DNA from: Thalassobacillus_A hwangdonensis
GTDB lineage: Bacteria > Bacillota > Bacilli > Bacillales > Halobacillaceae
Direction of reading: 5' to 3'
Length of the DNA: 64,000 bases
Assembly: GCF_042675915.1 (NCBI RefSeq)
Contig: NZ_JBHTKL010000005.1
Coordinates: 1-64,000 of the forward strand
Below the pieces are notes generated by a model. That model saw only the letters and a program-made list of their open reading frames with translations, had not been told where the DNA came from and did no database searches. This document shows, in pieces, positions 42,417 through 49,693 of this stretch (its first letter is position 1; every line of letters begins with the position of its first letter). The translations under genes were made by a program, and so were the position numbers.

Positions 42417-43519
42417 ACCTGTTTGAAACGCTTGAAATTAGCAACCCGATGCTTCCTGAGGCTTACCGCCTGGCATCAGATTCCGAATTGGAAGAACGTG
42501 TCCGTGATGTAAAAAGAAGGATGGGAGACCGCCTATACCTTCCGGGTCATCATTACCAGAAAGACGAAGTCATACAATTCGCCAACGACAGGGGAGATTC
42601 CTTGAAGCTGGCACAGTTATCTGCAGATAATCATAAGGCGGAGGCTATTGTTTTCTGCGGGGTCCACTTCATGGCAGAGACAGCCGACATACTCACGAAG
42701 GACACCCAGCATGTGTATCTGCCTGACATGCGTGCAGGATGCTCGATGGCGGATATGGCGGACATCGAGCAGACCGAAGCTGCCTGGAAACAGCTTCAGG
42801 ATCTGTTTGGAGAGACGATTCTTCCATTGACGTATGTGAACTCGACAGCCGCAATTAAAGCATTTGTAGGAAAGCATGGCGGTGCCACCGTGACTTCGTC
42901 CAATGCAGAAAGAATGGTGCAATGGGCTTTTTCCAAAAAGGAGCGTATCCTGTTTCTCCCTGATCAGCACCTTGGACGCAACACAGCATTCAATCTCGGG
43001 ATTCCATTGGATGAGATGGCAGTTTGGGACCCGATCCACCAGGAATTGATCGCAACGCGACCGTTGGAAGAAATCAAGGTGATCTTATGGAAAGGACACT
43101 GCTCCGTCCATGAAAACTTCACCGTAGCCAATGTCCATGAAGTCCGTTCTTCTTCCCCTGATATGAAAATCATCGTCCATCCTGAATGCAGAAGAGAGGT
43201 TGTCGCGTTAGCAGATGATGCTGGTTCGACCAACCACATCATCAAGACGATCGAAGCGGCACCAAAAGGTAGCTCCTGGGCAATCGGCACAGAAATGAAC
43301 CTCGTCAATCGCCTGATCCAGGAAAACCCGGATAAGCATATTGTGTCGTTAAATAAAAATATGTGCCCATGTTTGACGATGAATCGGATCGATCTTCCCC
43401 ACCTCACATGGTGTCTGGAATCGATAGAAAAAGGCACCCCACATAACCGCATCATCGTTGAAGACTCCATTGCAACGGATGCAAAACTTGCATTGAACCG
43501 AATGCTACAGCGCGCATAA
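42413..43519 (+). CDS. nadA: Quinolinate synthase
   Basis: NadA condenses iminoaspartate with dihydroxyacetone phosphate on a [4Fe-4S] cluster. At 368 residues it is the longer Bacillus form. Substrate-binding GHHYQKDEVIQFA, the cluster Cys in MRAGCSMADM (about 108), further Cys in HPECRREV and MCPCLTM, and the repeated TSSNAE and GTEMN blocks are seen. The cluster is presumably built with sulfur from the divergent NifS. A terminator follows. Confidence 0.96.
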   Translation: MNLFETLEISNPMLPEAYRLASDSELEERVRDVKRRMGDRLYLPGHHYQKDEVIQFANDRGDSLKLAQLSADNHKAEAIVFCGVHFMAETADILTKDTQHVYLPDMRAGCSMADMADIEQTEAAWKQLQDLFGETILPLTYVNSTAAIKAFVGKHGGATVTSSNAERMVQWAFSKKERILFLPDQHLGRNTAFNLGIPLDEMAVWDPIHQELIATRPLEEIKVILWKGHCSVHENFTVANVHEVRSSSPDMKIIVHPECRREVVALADDAGSTNHIIKTIEAAPKGSSWAIGTEMNLVNRLIQENPDKHIVSLNKNMCPCLTMNRIDLPHLTWCLESIEKGTPHNRIIVEDSIATDAKLALNRMLQRA

Positions 43520-43533
43520 TGAACTGAGTAATG

Positions 43534-43566
43534 AACCTGCTTCCTATGAAGAAGCAGGTTTTTTTA
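43534..43566 (+). terminator. Terminator of nadBCA
   Basis: AACCTGCTTC pairs perfectly with GAAGCAGGTT around CTATGAA, followed by seven T. Confidence 0.93.
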
Positions 43567-43618
43567 TGCTCAAAAACCTGATACAGCAACCTTTTTACAA
43601 AACTTTCTAAAAAAGTGA

Positions 43619-43668
43619 TTGACTTATGAAAGGGTTAGTTATATGGTTAATTACACAAGTAACTAACC
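43619..43668 (+). promoter_or_regulatory. Promoter and GntR-type operator of the ABC operon
   Basis: TTGACT (43619-43624), 17 bp, TATGGT (43642-43647). A perfect 9-bp inverted repeat GGTTAGTTA (43633-43641) / TAACTAACC (43660-43668) flanks the -10 box, one arm in the spacer and one downstream. Autorepression by the first gene of the operon, a YtrA-like GntR protein, is likely. Confidence 0.75.
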
Positions 43669-43687
43669 AATGGGGTAGGTGATGGAA

Positions 43688-44053
43688 ATGGACAGAGAGC
43701 TCAACGACGATAAACCCATTTTCCAACAGATAGCTGAAAAGATTGAAACGAGCATTCTGGAAGGATCCATCAATGAAGGAGACCGCGTTCCCTCCACGAA
43801 TGAATTCGCCAAATATTATCAAATCAACCCTGCGACCGCTGGAAAAGGAATCAACCAGCTTGTCGAACAGGAGATCATCTATAAGAAACGAGGGATCGGC
43901 ATGTTTGTATCGGATGGTGCAAAAAAGATCATTTTGTCGAAAAGGAAGCATGACTTTTATGAAAACTACGTGATACCGATGAGACAGGAAGCAGAAAAAC
44001 TCGGGATGTCTACAGAAGAACTAATCAACCTGATCAATAAGGGGGAAGCATGA
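43688..44053 (+). CDS. GntR family regulator, YtrA subfamily
   Basis: This is a short GntR protein (about 121 residues): winged HTH at about 5-75 (PIFQQIAEKIETSILEG, VPSTNEFAKYYQINPATAGKGINQLVEQ) followed by a short helical dimerisation tail instead of a large effector domain. This is the YtrA form that sits in front of ABC transporter genes and usually responds to cell-wall antibiotics or stress. Start uncertain: ATG at 43682 or GTG at 43679 also fit; 43688 has good spacing from AGGTG. It overlaps the ATPase gene. Confidence 0.87.
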   Translation: MDRELNDDKPIFQQIAEKIETSILEGSINEGDRVPSTNEFAKYYQINPATAGKGINQLVEQEIIYKKRGIGMFVSDGAKKIILSKRKHDFYENYVIPMRQEAEKLGMSTEELINLINKGEA

Positions 44054-44928
44054 TGCAAATCGAATTCAAAAACCTTACAAAAGCCTATGGAGCTAAAAAA
44101 GCATTGAATAACTTCTCATTGACGCTGGAAGCAAACAAAATTTACGGATTGCTTGGCCGTAATGGTGCTGGCAAAACGACCATGATGCAGCTTTTGGCTG
44201 GACAGATCTCTCCTACAAGCGGCGAAGTTCTTGTGAACGGGGAAAAACCCTTCAATAACCGTACAGTGCTTGAAGACATCTGTCTGATCAATGAAAGTAA
44301 CAACTTCAAAAGACGCTTGAAAATCAAACATGTATTGAAGATCGCTTCCTTGTTTTATCCAAAATGGTCCCAGGAAACTGCTGACCGTCTGATGAAAACC
44401 TTCAAATTGGAGTCGAACCTTAATATGAAAGGCTTATCCAAAGGAATGGAATCATCGGTAGGGATCATCATCGGGCTTGCCAGCCGAGCGAACATCACTA
44501 TTTTTGATGAACCATACATCGGACTTGATGCATCTGCACGTTACGATTTTTATGATGCGTTACTTGAAGAATTCCAACAACACCCTAGAACAATCATCCT
44601 CTCCACACACCTCATCGATGAAGTCAGCAACCTCTTTGAAGAAATCATTCTTGTCCGTGAAGGCGAGCTGATGCACCATAAGACGTCAGAAGAAATGACC
44701 GAGCTCAGCATCCAAGTTACAGGACCAAAAGACAAAGTTGATGCATTCTGTACAGGAAAAAACGTGATTCATACCGATGAAATCATGGGTAGAAAAACCG
44801 TCATAGTTTTCGGGGAACACTTCCAGTTGGAAGATCTTAAAAATGAAGGGTTAGAGGCAGAACGTTGCCCAATCCAAAAATTGATGGTCCACCTTACTGA
44901 AGAGAAAGGGGTACGTACACATGTTTAA
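44050..44928 (+). CDS. ABC transporter ATP-binding protein
   Basis: This 292-residue ATPase has Walker A GLLGRNGAGKTTM (about 34-46), Walker B ITIFDEPYIGLD, and the H-loop LSTHLIDEV. The signature is LSKGMESSVGI rather than LSGGQ, a change seen in the YtrB/YhcH-type family. The C-terminal 80 residues form an extra domain. The order GntR, ATPase, permease, with overlapping genes, marks one export or sensing complex; the substrate is unknown. Confidence 0.9.
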   Translation: MMQIEFKNLTKAYGAKKALNNFSLTLEANKIYGLLGRNGAGKTTMMQLLAGQISPTSGEVLVNGEKPFNNRTVLEDICLINESNNFKRRLKIKHVLKIASLFYPKWSQETADRLMKTFKLESNLNMKGLSKGMESSVGIIIGLASRANITIFDEPYIGLDASARYDFYDALLEEFQQHPRTIILSTHLIDEVSNLFEEIILVREGELMHHKTSEEMTELSIQVTGPKDKVDAFCTGKNVIHTDEIMGRKTVIVFGEHFQLEDLKNEGLEAERCPIQKLMVHLTEEKGVRTHV

Positions 44929-45613
44929 TGATTTGAAAGCGATGCTTTACTTTTTAACGACAGATTTCCGGTTCGGTCTTACAATTTTTTGGTCAATTTT
45001 CCTGGCTAGCACCGGCGTACTGTACTTATTGACTTTTTCTTTCAATGACGTCACGATTATCGTCTCATCCAGCTTAGCCATCTATATTTATTGTGGAATC
45101 TCAGGTTTTCTGATGACGAAAGAAACGTTACCCTTCTGTTTGAAAATGGGGACAACACGGAACCGGTATTTCTCAGGTGTCATTGTGTTCAATTTGATCC
45201 TTGGAGCTTTCATGGCCTTCATTTCCAGTACACTCAGTCTTGTGGTCGGAATGACGGAACAATCCAATCTGCAATTAATGACTGCAATTGATGCCACAAG
45301 TTTAAGCCCTGGATGGTTCAACCAATTCTGGCTTGAGACATTGATCTGTTTTCTTTTCCTATCAATCGGCTTCATGTTCAGCGCGATCTTCTATCGGACC
45401 GGACTTGTAGGCGGATTAAGTGTCATTGGCATAGTTGTGATTGCAATCCTGCTCCCTGATCTACGAGAACAGTTTCTGGACTTCTTCCTAGAGTTCAGTG
45501 AAAGTGGGATCACCATTCATTATGTATCCTTATTCATCGCAGCTTTACTTGCAATGATACCTACATGGCTGTTACTGAACCGCGCATCCATTCATTCTGC
45601 TGCTACGAGATGA
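44921..45613 (+). CDS. ABC transporter permease-like membrane protein
   Basis: This 230-residue protein has six predicted membrane helices and no soluble domain. It overlaps the ATPase gene by 8 bp and is the only membrane component of the operon, so it probably forms a homodimeric permease with the ATPase. The family (YhcI/ABC-2-like) is suggested by context more than by motifs. Confidence 0.75.
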   Translation: MFNDLKAMLYFLTTDFRFGLTIFWSIFLASTGVLYLLTFSFNDVTIIVSSSLAIYIYCGISGFLMTKETLPFCLKMGTTRNRYFSGVIVFNLILGAFMAFISSTLSLVVGMTEQSNLQLMTAIDATSLSPGWFNQFWLETLICFLFLSIGFMFSAIFYRTGLVGGLSVIGIVVIAILLPDLREQFLDFFLEFSESGITIHYVSLFIAALLAMIPTWLLLNRASIHSAATR

Positions 45614-45618
45614 ATCAA

Positions 45619-45648
45619 TTTGAGGGCTGTCCACATGGGCAGCCCTCA
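45619..45648 (+). terminator. Hairpin after the ABC operon
   Basis: TTGAGGGCTGTCC pairs with GGGCAGCCCTCAA (one G-T pair) around ACAT. No T-run follows, so termination is unsure. Confidence 0.6.
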
Positions 45649-45689
45649 ATCCGTCTAAAACAGCTTGAAAGCGCCGTTTTTACATAAAT

Positions 45690-45729
45690 GCAACCCTCCG
45701 TTGCCTATTTGCAACTAAATGAATATAGA
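45690..45729 (+). promoter_or_regulatory. Promoter and inverted repeat of the XRE regulator gene
   Basis: TTGCCT (45701-45706), 17 bp, TATAGA (45724-45729). GCAAC-CCTCC-GTTGC (45690-45704) and a further GCAAC (45711-45715) overlap the -35 box and could be an autoregulatory site. Confidence 0.5.
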
Positions 45730-45793
45730 AAAATCCACCATTCTTTTATACACTTTTAACCAAGGAATTGAAATTACTGGAAGGGGTTTTCAC

Positions 45794-46588
45794 ATGTCAT
45801 TCGGAGAAAAGTTATTCAAGCTAAGAAAAGAAAAAGGGTTCTCTCAACAGGAATTGGCAGATGAATTGCGGACATCAAGACAAGCAATCAGTAAGTGGGA
45901 AAATGATCAGGGATTTCCGGAAACAGAAAAACTGCTATTGATCGGGAATGTTTTTGAGGTATCGATCGACTATTTACTTAAGAACGATATTGAACAGAAC
46001 AATAAGGATGAAGAAAGTTATTATGTAAGTAAGGAAATGGCGGAAGGTTATTTGGCACATGTTTTAAAAATAGCAAAACCAATTGCTTTAGCTGTCAGTC
46101 TATTCATTCTGGCATTCACACCTTATCTGATCTTCAACGATTCGCCTAAGATCTACACATTTCTCACCATCATCATCGGTACATTGGCAGTTTTATCTTT
46201 CTTCAAAGCTGCAAGCACCGAAGATCAGCAGAAGTATGAAGTTCTTAAAACAAGTGCCCTTGTCTTCGATCAGAGTTACCTTAAAGATTTGAAAATAAAC
46301 TATAAAAACCTTCGAAAGAAGTATAACTCCTTCATCGGCGTTGGTGTCACGCTCATTGCCGTAGGGGCAGGATCATTCATGTTAGAAGAAAATGATATTA
46401 CCCAAGGAGTTCTGCTTCCTTACTATCCGGTTCTTACCGTCCTGATTGCTTTGGGGGCATTTATTATCATGCGGACATCCCTTATCATTGAAGCATATGA
46501 AATGCTGATCAATAATGAAAAACACATTCGAAATGTACAGGAAAAATCCCAGAAGAAATTACGGAAGATATGGAAAGAATGGATCTGA
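45794..46588 (+). CDS. XRE family regulator with C-terminal membrane domain
   Basis: This 264-residue protein has an N-terminal Cro/CI-type HTH (about 5-62; FSQQELADELRTSRQAISKWENDQGFPE), a linker, and two pairs of membrane helices (about 95-145 and 190-240). Such proteins may sense the membrane state and release or hide the DNA-binding part; no target is known. The ATG at 45794 follows AAGGGG; the longer frame from 45719 has no ribosome site. Confidence 0.82.
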   Translation: MSFGEKLFKLRKEKGFSQQELADELRTSRQAISKWENDQGFPETEKLLLIGNVFEVSIDYLLKNDIEQNNKDEESYYVSKEMAEGYLAHVLKIAKPIALAVSLFILAFTPYLIFNDSPKIYTFLTIIIGTLAVLSFFKAASTEDQQKYEVLKTSALVFDQSYLKDLKINYKNLRKKYNSFIGVGVTLIAVGAGSFMLEENDITQGVLLPYYPVLTVLIALGAFIIMRTSLIIEAYEMLINNEKHIRNVQEKSQKKLRKIWKEWI

Positions 46589-46657
46589 TCTCACTTGCGT
46601 TTAATCCACCCTATTTTTGCATAACCTAATGAAAATTCAATCGGAAAGAGGGATCGT

Positions 46658-46804
46658 ATGAGTGGACAGAACCAACCATGGGTCGATGAGTATCGTGCTG
46701 CCCCACTAACTCCTGATATGCTTCAAGAGATTCAGAACCTGGAGAGAAAAATAAAGACAGAAGCGAATGAAGAAGTCATTTTGATTGCCTATGAACATAA
46801 ATAA
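46658..46804 (+). CDS. Small uncharacterised protein (48 residues)
   Basis: This is a short open frame with GAGGGATCGT before the ATG and a terminator immediately after its stop. The product begins MSGQNQPWVDEYRAAPLTPD and ends in a charged helix (LQEIQNLERKIKTEANEEVI). It is soluble and acidic. The ribosome site, the terminator at its end and normal codon use support a real gene. Confidence 0.62.
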   Translation: MSGQNQPWVDEYRAAPLTPDMLQEIQNLERKIKTEANEEVILIAYEHK

Positions 46805-46864
46805 GCACCTTGCTGGATGCAAGGTGCTTTCACCGACTGCCGATCTCCAGGCAGTCTTTTTTTT
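46804..46864 (+). terminator. Two hairpins after the 48-residue gene
   Basis: AGCACCTTGC / GCAAGGTGCT (46804-46828) is followed by TTC only. A second hairpin, GACTGCC / GGCAGTC (46835-46856), is followed by eight T and is the stronger terminator. The minus-strand tRNA-Arg gene begins to end just beyond. Confidence 0.8.
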
Positions 46865-46865
46865 A

Positions 46866-46938
46866 CGCCCCCGAGAGGATTCGAACCTCTGACACACGGT
46901 TTAGGAAACCGATGCTCTATCCCCTGAGCTACGGGGGC
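46866..46938 (-). tRNA. tRNA-Arg (anticodon CCT)
   Basis: The 73-nt cloverleaf has acceptor GCCCCCG / CGGGGGC with discriminator G, D-arm TAGCTCAGGGGATAGAGC, anticodon stem CGGTT/AACCG with loop TCCTAAA, so anticodon CCT, and TPsiC arm with GGTTCGAATCC. CCA is not encoded. Confidence 0.97.
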
Positions 46939-46963
46939 AAAGAAATTGTAGCGAACACTGCTT

Positions 46964-46992
46964 ATTATACAAAAATACCCGGCAGATGAAAA
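46964..46992 (-). promoter_or_regulatory. tRNA-Arg promoter
   Basis: On the minus strand TTTTCA (46987-46992), 17 bp, TATAAT (46964-46969), about 25 bp upstream of the tRNA 5' end. Confidence 0.7.
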
Positions 46993-47104
46993 GATTTATT
47001 TCTCCCATCCACCTGTCAATTCCCGGCTCAATTATGATAAAATAGAACTTGTCTGTCAGAACGTAGCGAATATTGTCTCTTGTATTGTTTAAGGAGGAGA
47101 AGAG

Positions 47105-47746
47105 ATGGGACATGTACCTTTCATTGCTGTCGAGGGACCGATCGGGGTCGGAAAAACGTCTCTGTCTAAAAAACTCGCCTCCCATTTTGATTTTCATCTG
47201 TTGAAGGAAATCGTCGAGGAGAACCCATTTTTAGGCAAATTCTACGATAACATTGAGGAATGGAGCTTCCAGACTGAAATGTTTTTCTTGTGCAACCGGT
47301 TCAAGCAGCTAGAAGATATCGGCAACAAATATTTGCAGCACGACAAGCCTGTCGTCGCTGATTACCATATTTCCAAGAACATGATTTTTGCGCGTCGTAC
47401 GTTGAGAAAAGATCAGTTCGACAAATACGCGAAAATCTATGATATTTTGACACATGATATGCCTCGTCCGAACATGATGGTCTACCTGCACGCAAGCCTG
47501 GACACGTTGATGGAGCGGATCCGTATGCGTAACCGTGATGTAGAGGCGAACATCCAAGCTTCTTATTTACAGCAGCTTTCGCAGGATTATGATGACTTCA
47601 TGAATCATTTTGAAGCGACACATCCGGACATTCCGGTCATTCGTCTGAATGGCGACGATTTGGATTTCGTGAAGCATCAGGACGATCTACGCCATATATT
47701 GGATCGGGTCGAACATCATCTACACAAAGGGGAAGTTATCAAATGA
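47105..47746 (+). CDS. dgk: Deoxyguanosine kinase
   Basis: This purine deoxynucleoside salvage kinase has 213 residues with P-loop VEGPIGVGKTSLSKKL (about 9-24), ADYHISKN (the DRS-like catalytic region) and the lid RIRMRNRDVE. AAGGAGGAGAAGAG precedes the ATG. The stop overlaps the dck start by 4 bp. The order dgk-dck beside serS is the same as in B. subtilis, where both are also read against serS. Confidence 0.95.
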   Translation: MGHVPFIAVEGPIGVGKTSLSKKLASHFDFHLLKEIVEENPFLGKFYDNIEEWSFQTEMFFLCNRFKQLEDIGNKYLQHDKPVVADYHISKNMIFARRTLRKDQFDKYAKIYDILTHDMPRPNMMVYLHASLDTLMERIRMRNRDVEANIQASYLQQLSQDYDDFMNHFEATHPDIPVIRLNGDDLDFVKHQDDLRHILDRVEHHLHKGEVIK

Positions 47747-48426
47747 ACGCACGTGAACGCTTCGGTATACCACATGATAGTGTGATCACCATCGCTGGAA
47801 CAGTCGGAGTCGGTAAATCGACCATGACTAATGCTTTGGCAGATGCACTCGGTTTCCGTACCTCATTCGAAAAGGTAGAAACCAATCCGTACCTGGATAA
47901 ATTTTATAAAGACTTCGAACGCTGGAGTTTTCATCTGCAGATCTATTTCCTCGCAGAACGCTTCAAAGAACAGAAGAAGATATTCGAATATGGGGGAGGG
48001 TTCATCCAGGACCGCTCCATTTACGAAGACACGGGTATTTTCGCGAAGATGCATTATGAAAAAGGTACGATGTCACCGACCGATTATGAAACGTACACGA
48101 ACTTGTTCGATGCAATGGTCATGACACCATATTTCCCGCATCCGGACTTGCTCATCTACTTGGAAGGCTCCTTCGAGGACATACTTGCCCGCATTCAGGA
48201 GCGCGGCCGTCCGATGGAGCAGGAAACACCTATTGAATACTGGAAGGAAATGTTCGACCGTTATGAAAACTGGATCGACAATTTTAATTCCTGCCCAGTT
48301 CTCCGCCTGAACATTGCAGACTACGATGTGATCCAGAACGAAAACAGCATCGATCCGATTTTGGAGAAAATCGGACATTTCATCAATCAATCACGCAAAT
48401 GGCGTTCAAGCCGTATGCTTACGTAA
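47743..48426 (+). CDS. dck: Deoxyadenosine/deoxycytidine kinase
   Basis: This salvage kinase is a paralogue of Dgk: 227 residues with P-loop IAGTVGVGKSTM (about 17-28), the catalytic DRSIYEDTGIF motif and lid Arg residues in RIQERGRPME. It is coupled to dgk by a 4-bp overlap and ends in a strong terminator. The paralogous neighbours probably form a heterodimer, as in other Firmicutes. Confidence 0.95.
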   Translation: MNARERFGIPHDSVITIAGTVGVGKSTMTNALADALGFRTSFEKVETNPYLDKFYKDFERWSFHLQIYFLAERFKEQKKIFEYGGGFIQDRSIYEDTGIFAKMHYEKGTMSPTDYETYTNLFDAMVMTPYFPHPDLLIYLEGSFEDILARIQERGRPMEQETPIEYWKEMFDRYENWIDNFNSCPVLRLNIADYDVIQNENSIDPILEKIGHFINQSRKWRSSRMLT

Positions 48427-48432
48427 TAAGCG

Positions 48433-48468
48433 AAATCCTGCAGATCCGAGATCTGCAGGATTTTTTTA
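48433..48468 (+). terminator. Terminator of dgk-dck
   Basis: AAATCCTGCAGAT (48433-48445) pairs perfectly with ATCTGCAGGATTT (48451-48463), followed by T. Confidence 0.95.
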
Positions 48469-48492
48469 TTTCTATTATAGTAGTTCGTCTCT

Positions 48493-48738
48493 TTAATCAA
48501 GATCTGGCATAATCGTTACGATTTGCTGAATGCGCACAAAGAAAGTCGAGTCTCCGGCAGTCAATACAATGTGATCCGGCTTCACGTCTTCCAAATCTCC
48601 ACGAATCGTATCTCTCACAGTCTCAACAATAAGTGTCTTTCCTATCACCGACTGCAGCGTGCTTACTACAAATGGATCAACCACCGTTATATATTGTGGA
48701 CTTATACTCATTGCTTCCGGTTGTTGGCGGTAATACAT
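48493..48738 (-). CDS. DUF2642 (YuzF-like) protein
   Basis: This protein has about 81 residues: a Tyr/Gln-rich start (MYYRQQPEAMSISPQYI), then one SH3-like small domain (IGKTLIVETVRDTIRGDLEDVKPDHIVL) as in the DUF2642/YuzF family of spore formers. The role is unknown. The ATG at 48738 is seven bases from AGGGGGA. Confidence 0.72.
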   Translation of the reverse strand: MYYRQQPEAMSISPQYITVVDPFVVSTLQSVIGKTLIVETVRDTIRGDLEDVKPDHIVLTAGDSTFFVRIQQIVTIMPDLD

Positions 48739-48819
48739 CAACATTCCCCCTGAAAGGTAATCCATACACCTTATGCATAGGGAGAGAAATGGTTAAACAT
48801 AGGCAATTTGAGCATAAAA

Positions 48820-48846
48820 AAAATCGTTACAAGAAGTAACGATTTT
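48820..48846 (-). terminator. Terminator of tRNA-Ser
   Basis: AAAATCGTTAC pairs perfectly with GTAACGATTTT; eight T follow on the minus strand. It lies 45 bp after the tRNA-Ser 3' end. Confidence 0.9.
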
Positions 48847-48890
48847 CGTTCTATGAATCTCCAATTTTATGCGCTTTGTTGAAAAAATGG

Positions 48891-48980
48891 CGGAGGAGGA
48901 GGGATTCGAACCCCCGCGGGCCGTGAAGCCCCTGTCGGTTTTCAAGACCGATCCCTTCAGCCGGACTTGGGTACTCCTCC
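48891..48980 (-). tRNA. tRNA-Ser (anticodon TGA)
   Basis: Class II tRNA of 90 nt with acceptor GGAGGAG / CTCCTCC and discriminator G, a long variable arm (CAGGGGCTTCACGGCCCGCG), anticodon loop CTTGAAA giving anticodon TGA, and TPsiC loop GTTCGAATC. It lies next to serS, the place of the trnSL-Ser gene in B. subtilis. Confidence 0.97.
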
Positions 48981-48998
48981 GTATGTCCAACAAATAAA

Positions 48999-49028
48999 AA
49001 TATATCATGTACGCATAGAAGATGTCAA
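48999..49028 (-). promoter_or_regulatory. tRNA-Ser promoter
   Basis: On the minus strand TTGACA (49023-49028), 18 bp, TATATT (48999-49004), about 20 bp before the tRNA 5' end. Confidence 0.8.
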
Positions 49029-49060
49029 CAATCCTAAAAATGATTAAATTTTAAGATAAT

Positions 49061-49567
49061 TCATAGGCTATTTTTCAGCTCTTTTGCCAGTTTGGATGCC
49101 CGTGCTCCACGCTGGCTGAACAGCAAGCGTAAATCGTCAACGCTCTGATAAGAAAGCCGGATATGATAGTAATTCACGTATTCCCCAATGGCAAAGATAT
49201 AAAGGAACAAAAACAAATAGATGGTAGGTGCAGCCACCATGATCTGATAAATCACCAATAGAATGCCGTAAGCCAGCAATGCGAACGTGATCCTTTTCAA
49301 ATATGTAAACCACCTGCACTGGCTTTTCGTCATACGAGAAAAGTTGCCTTGCTTTGCCTGTTTCCATTTCATATACCAATAAAAGCTTCCTTGAAGAAGA
49401 ATGAATTCAAGCACCAGGAACGCATATACAGCAGGATATGAAGTTACATATGCAGCAATGCTTTCCATCGACTTAATGGCATAGAACCATAAAAAAGCAA
49501 ACAGGATGGACGCAATCAATTCTCCGGTCCAAAGCCGTATGTATTTCTTTATCATTGATTCCCGCAT
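49061..49567 (-). CDS. Uncharacterised four-helix membrane protein
   Basis: This 168-residue protein has four predicted membrane helices (about 15-33, 40-62, 92-108, 112-130) and a basic C-terminal tail (SQRGARASKLAKELK). I do not recognise the family. The start may be the Met at residue 5. It lies between serS and tRNA-Ser. Confidence 0.6.
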   Translation of the reverse strand: MRESMIKKYIRLWTGELIASILFAFLWFYAIKSMESIAAYVTSYPAVYAFLVLEFILLQGSFYWYMKWKQAKQGNFSRMTKSQCRWFTYLKRITFALLAYGILLVIYQIMVAAPTIYLFLFLYIFAIGEYVNYYHIRLSYQSVDDLRLLFSQRGARASKLAKELKNSL

Positions 49568-49649
49568 AGATATTTCCCCCTTACAACTACCATATAGGAA
49601 TCAGCATATGAACTCTATAACTTTTTGTGACTAAGTTTCGCCAAAATAA

Positions 49650-49686
49650 AAAAGACGAACACGGTATACACCATGCCCGTCTTTTT
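49650..49686 (-). terminator. Terminator of serS
   Basis: AAAAGACG (minus strand, 49678-49685) pairs with CGTCTTTT (49650-49657), and the loop itself contains GGCATGG/CCGTGTT partial pairing. A T-run follows. Confidence 0.85.
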
Positions 49687-49693
49687 GCAGTTA

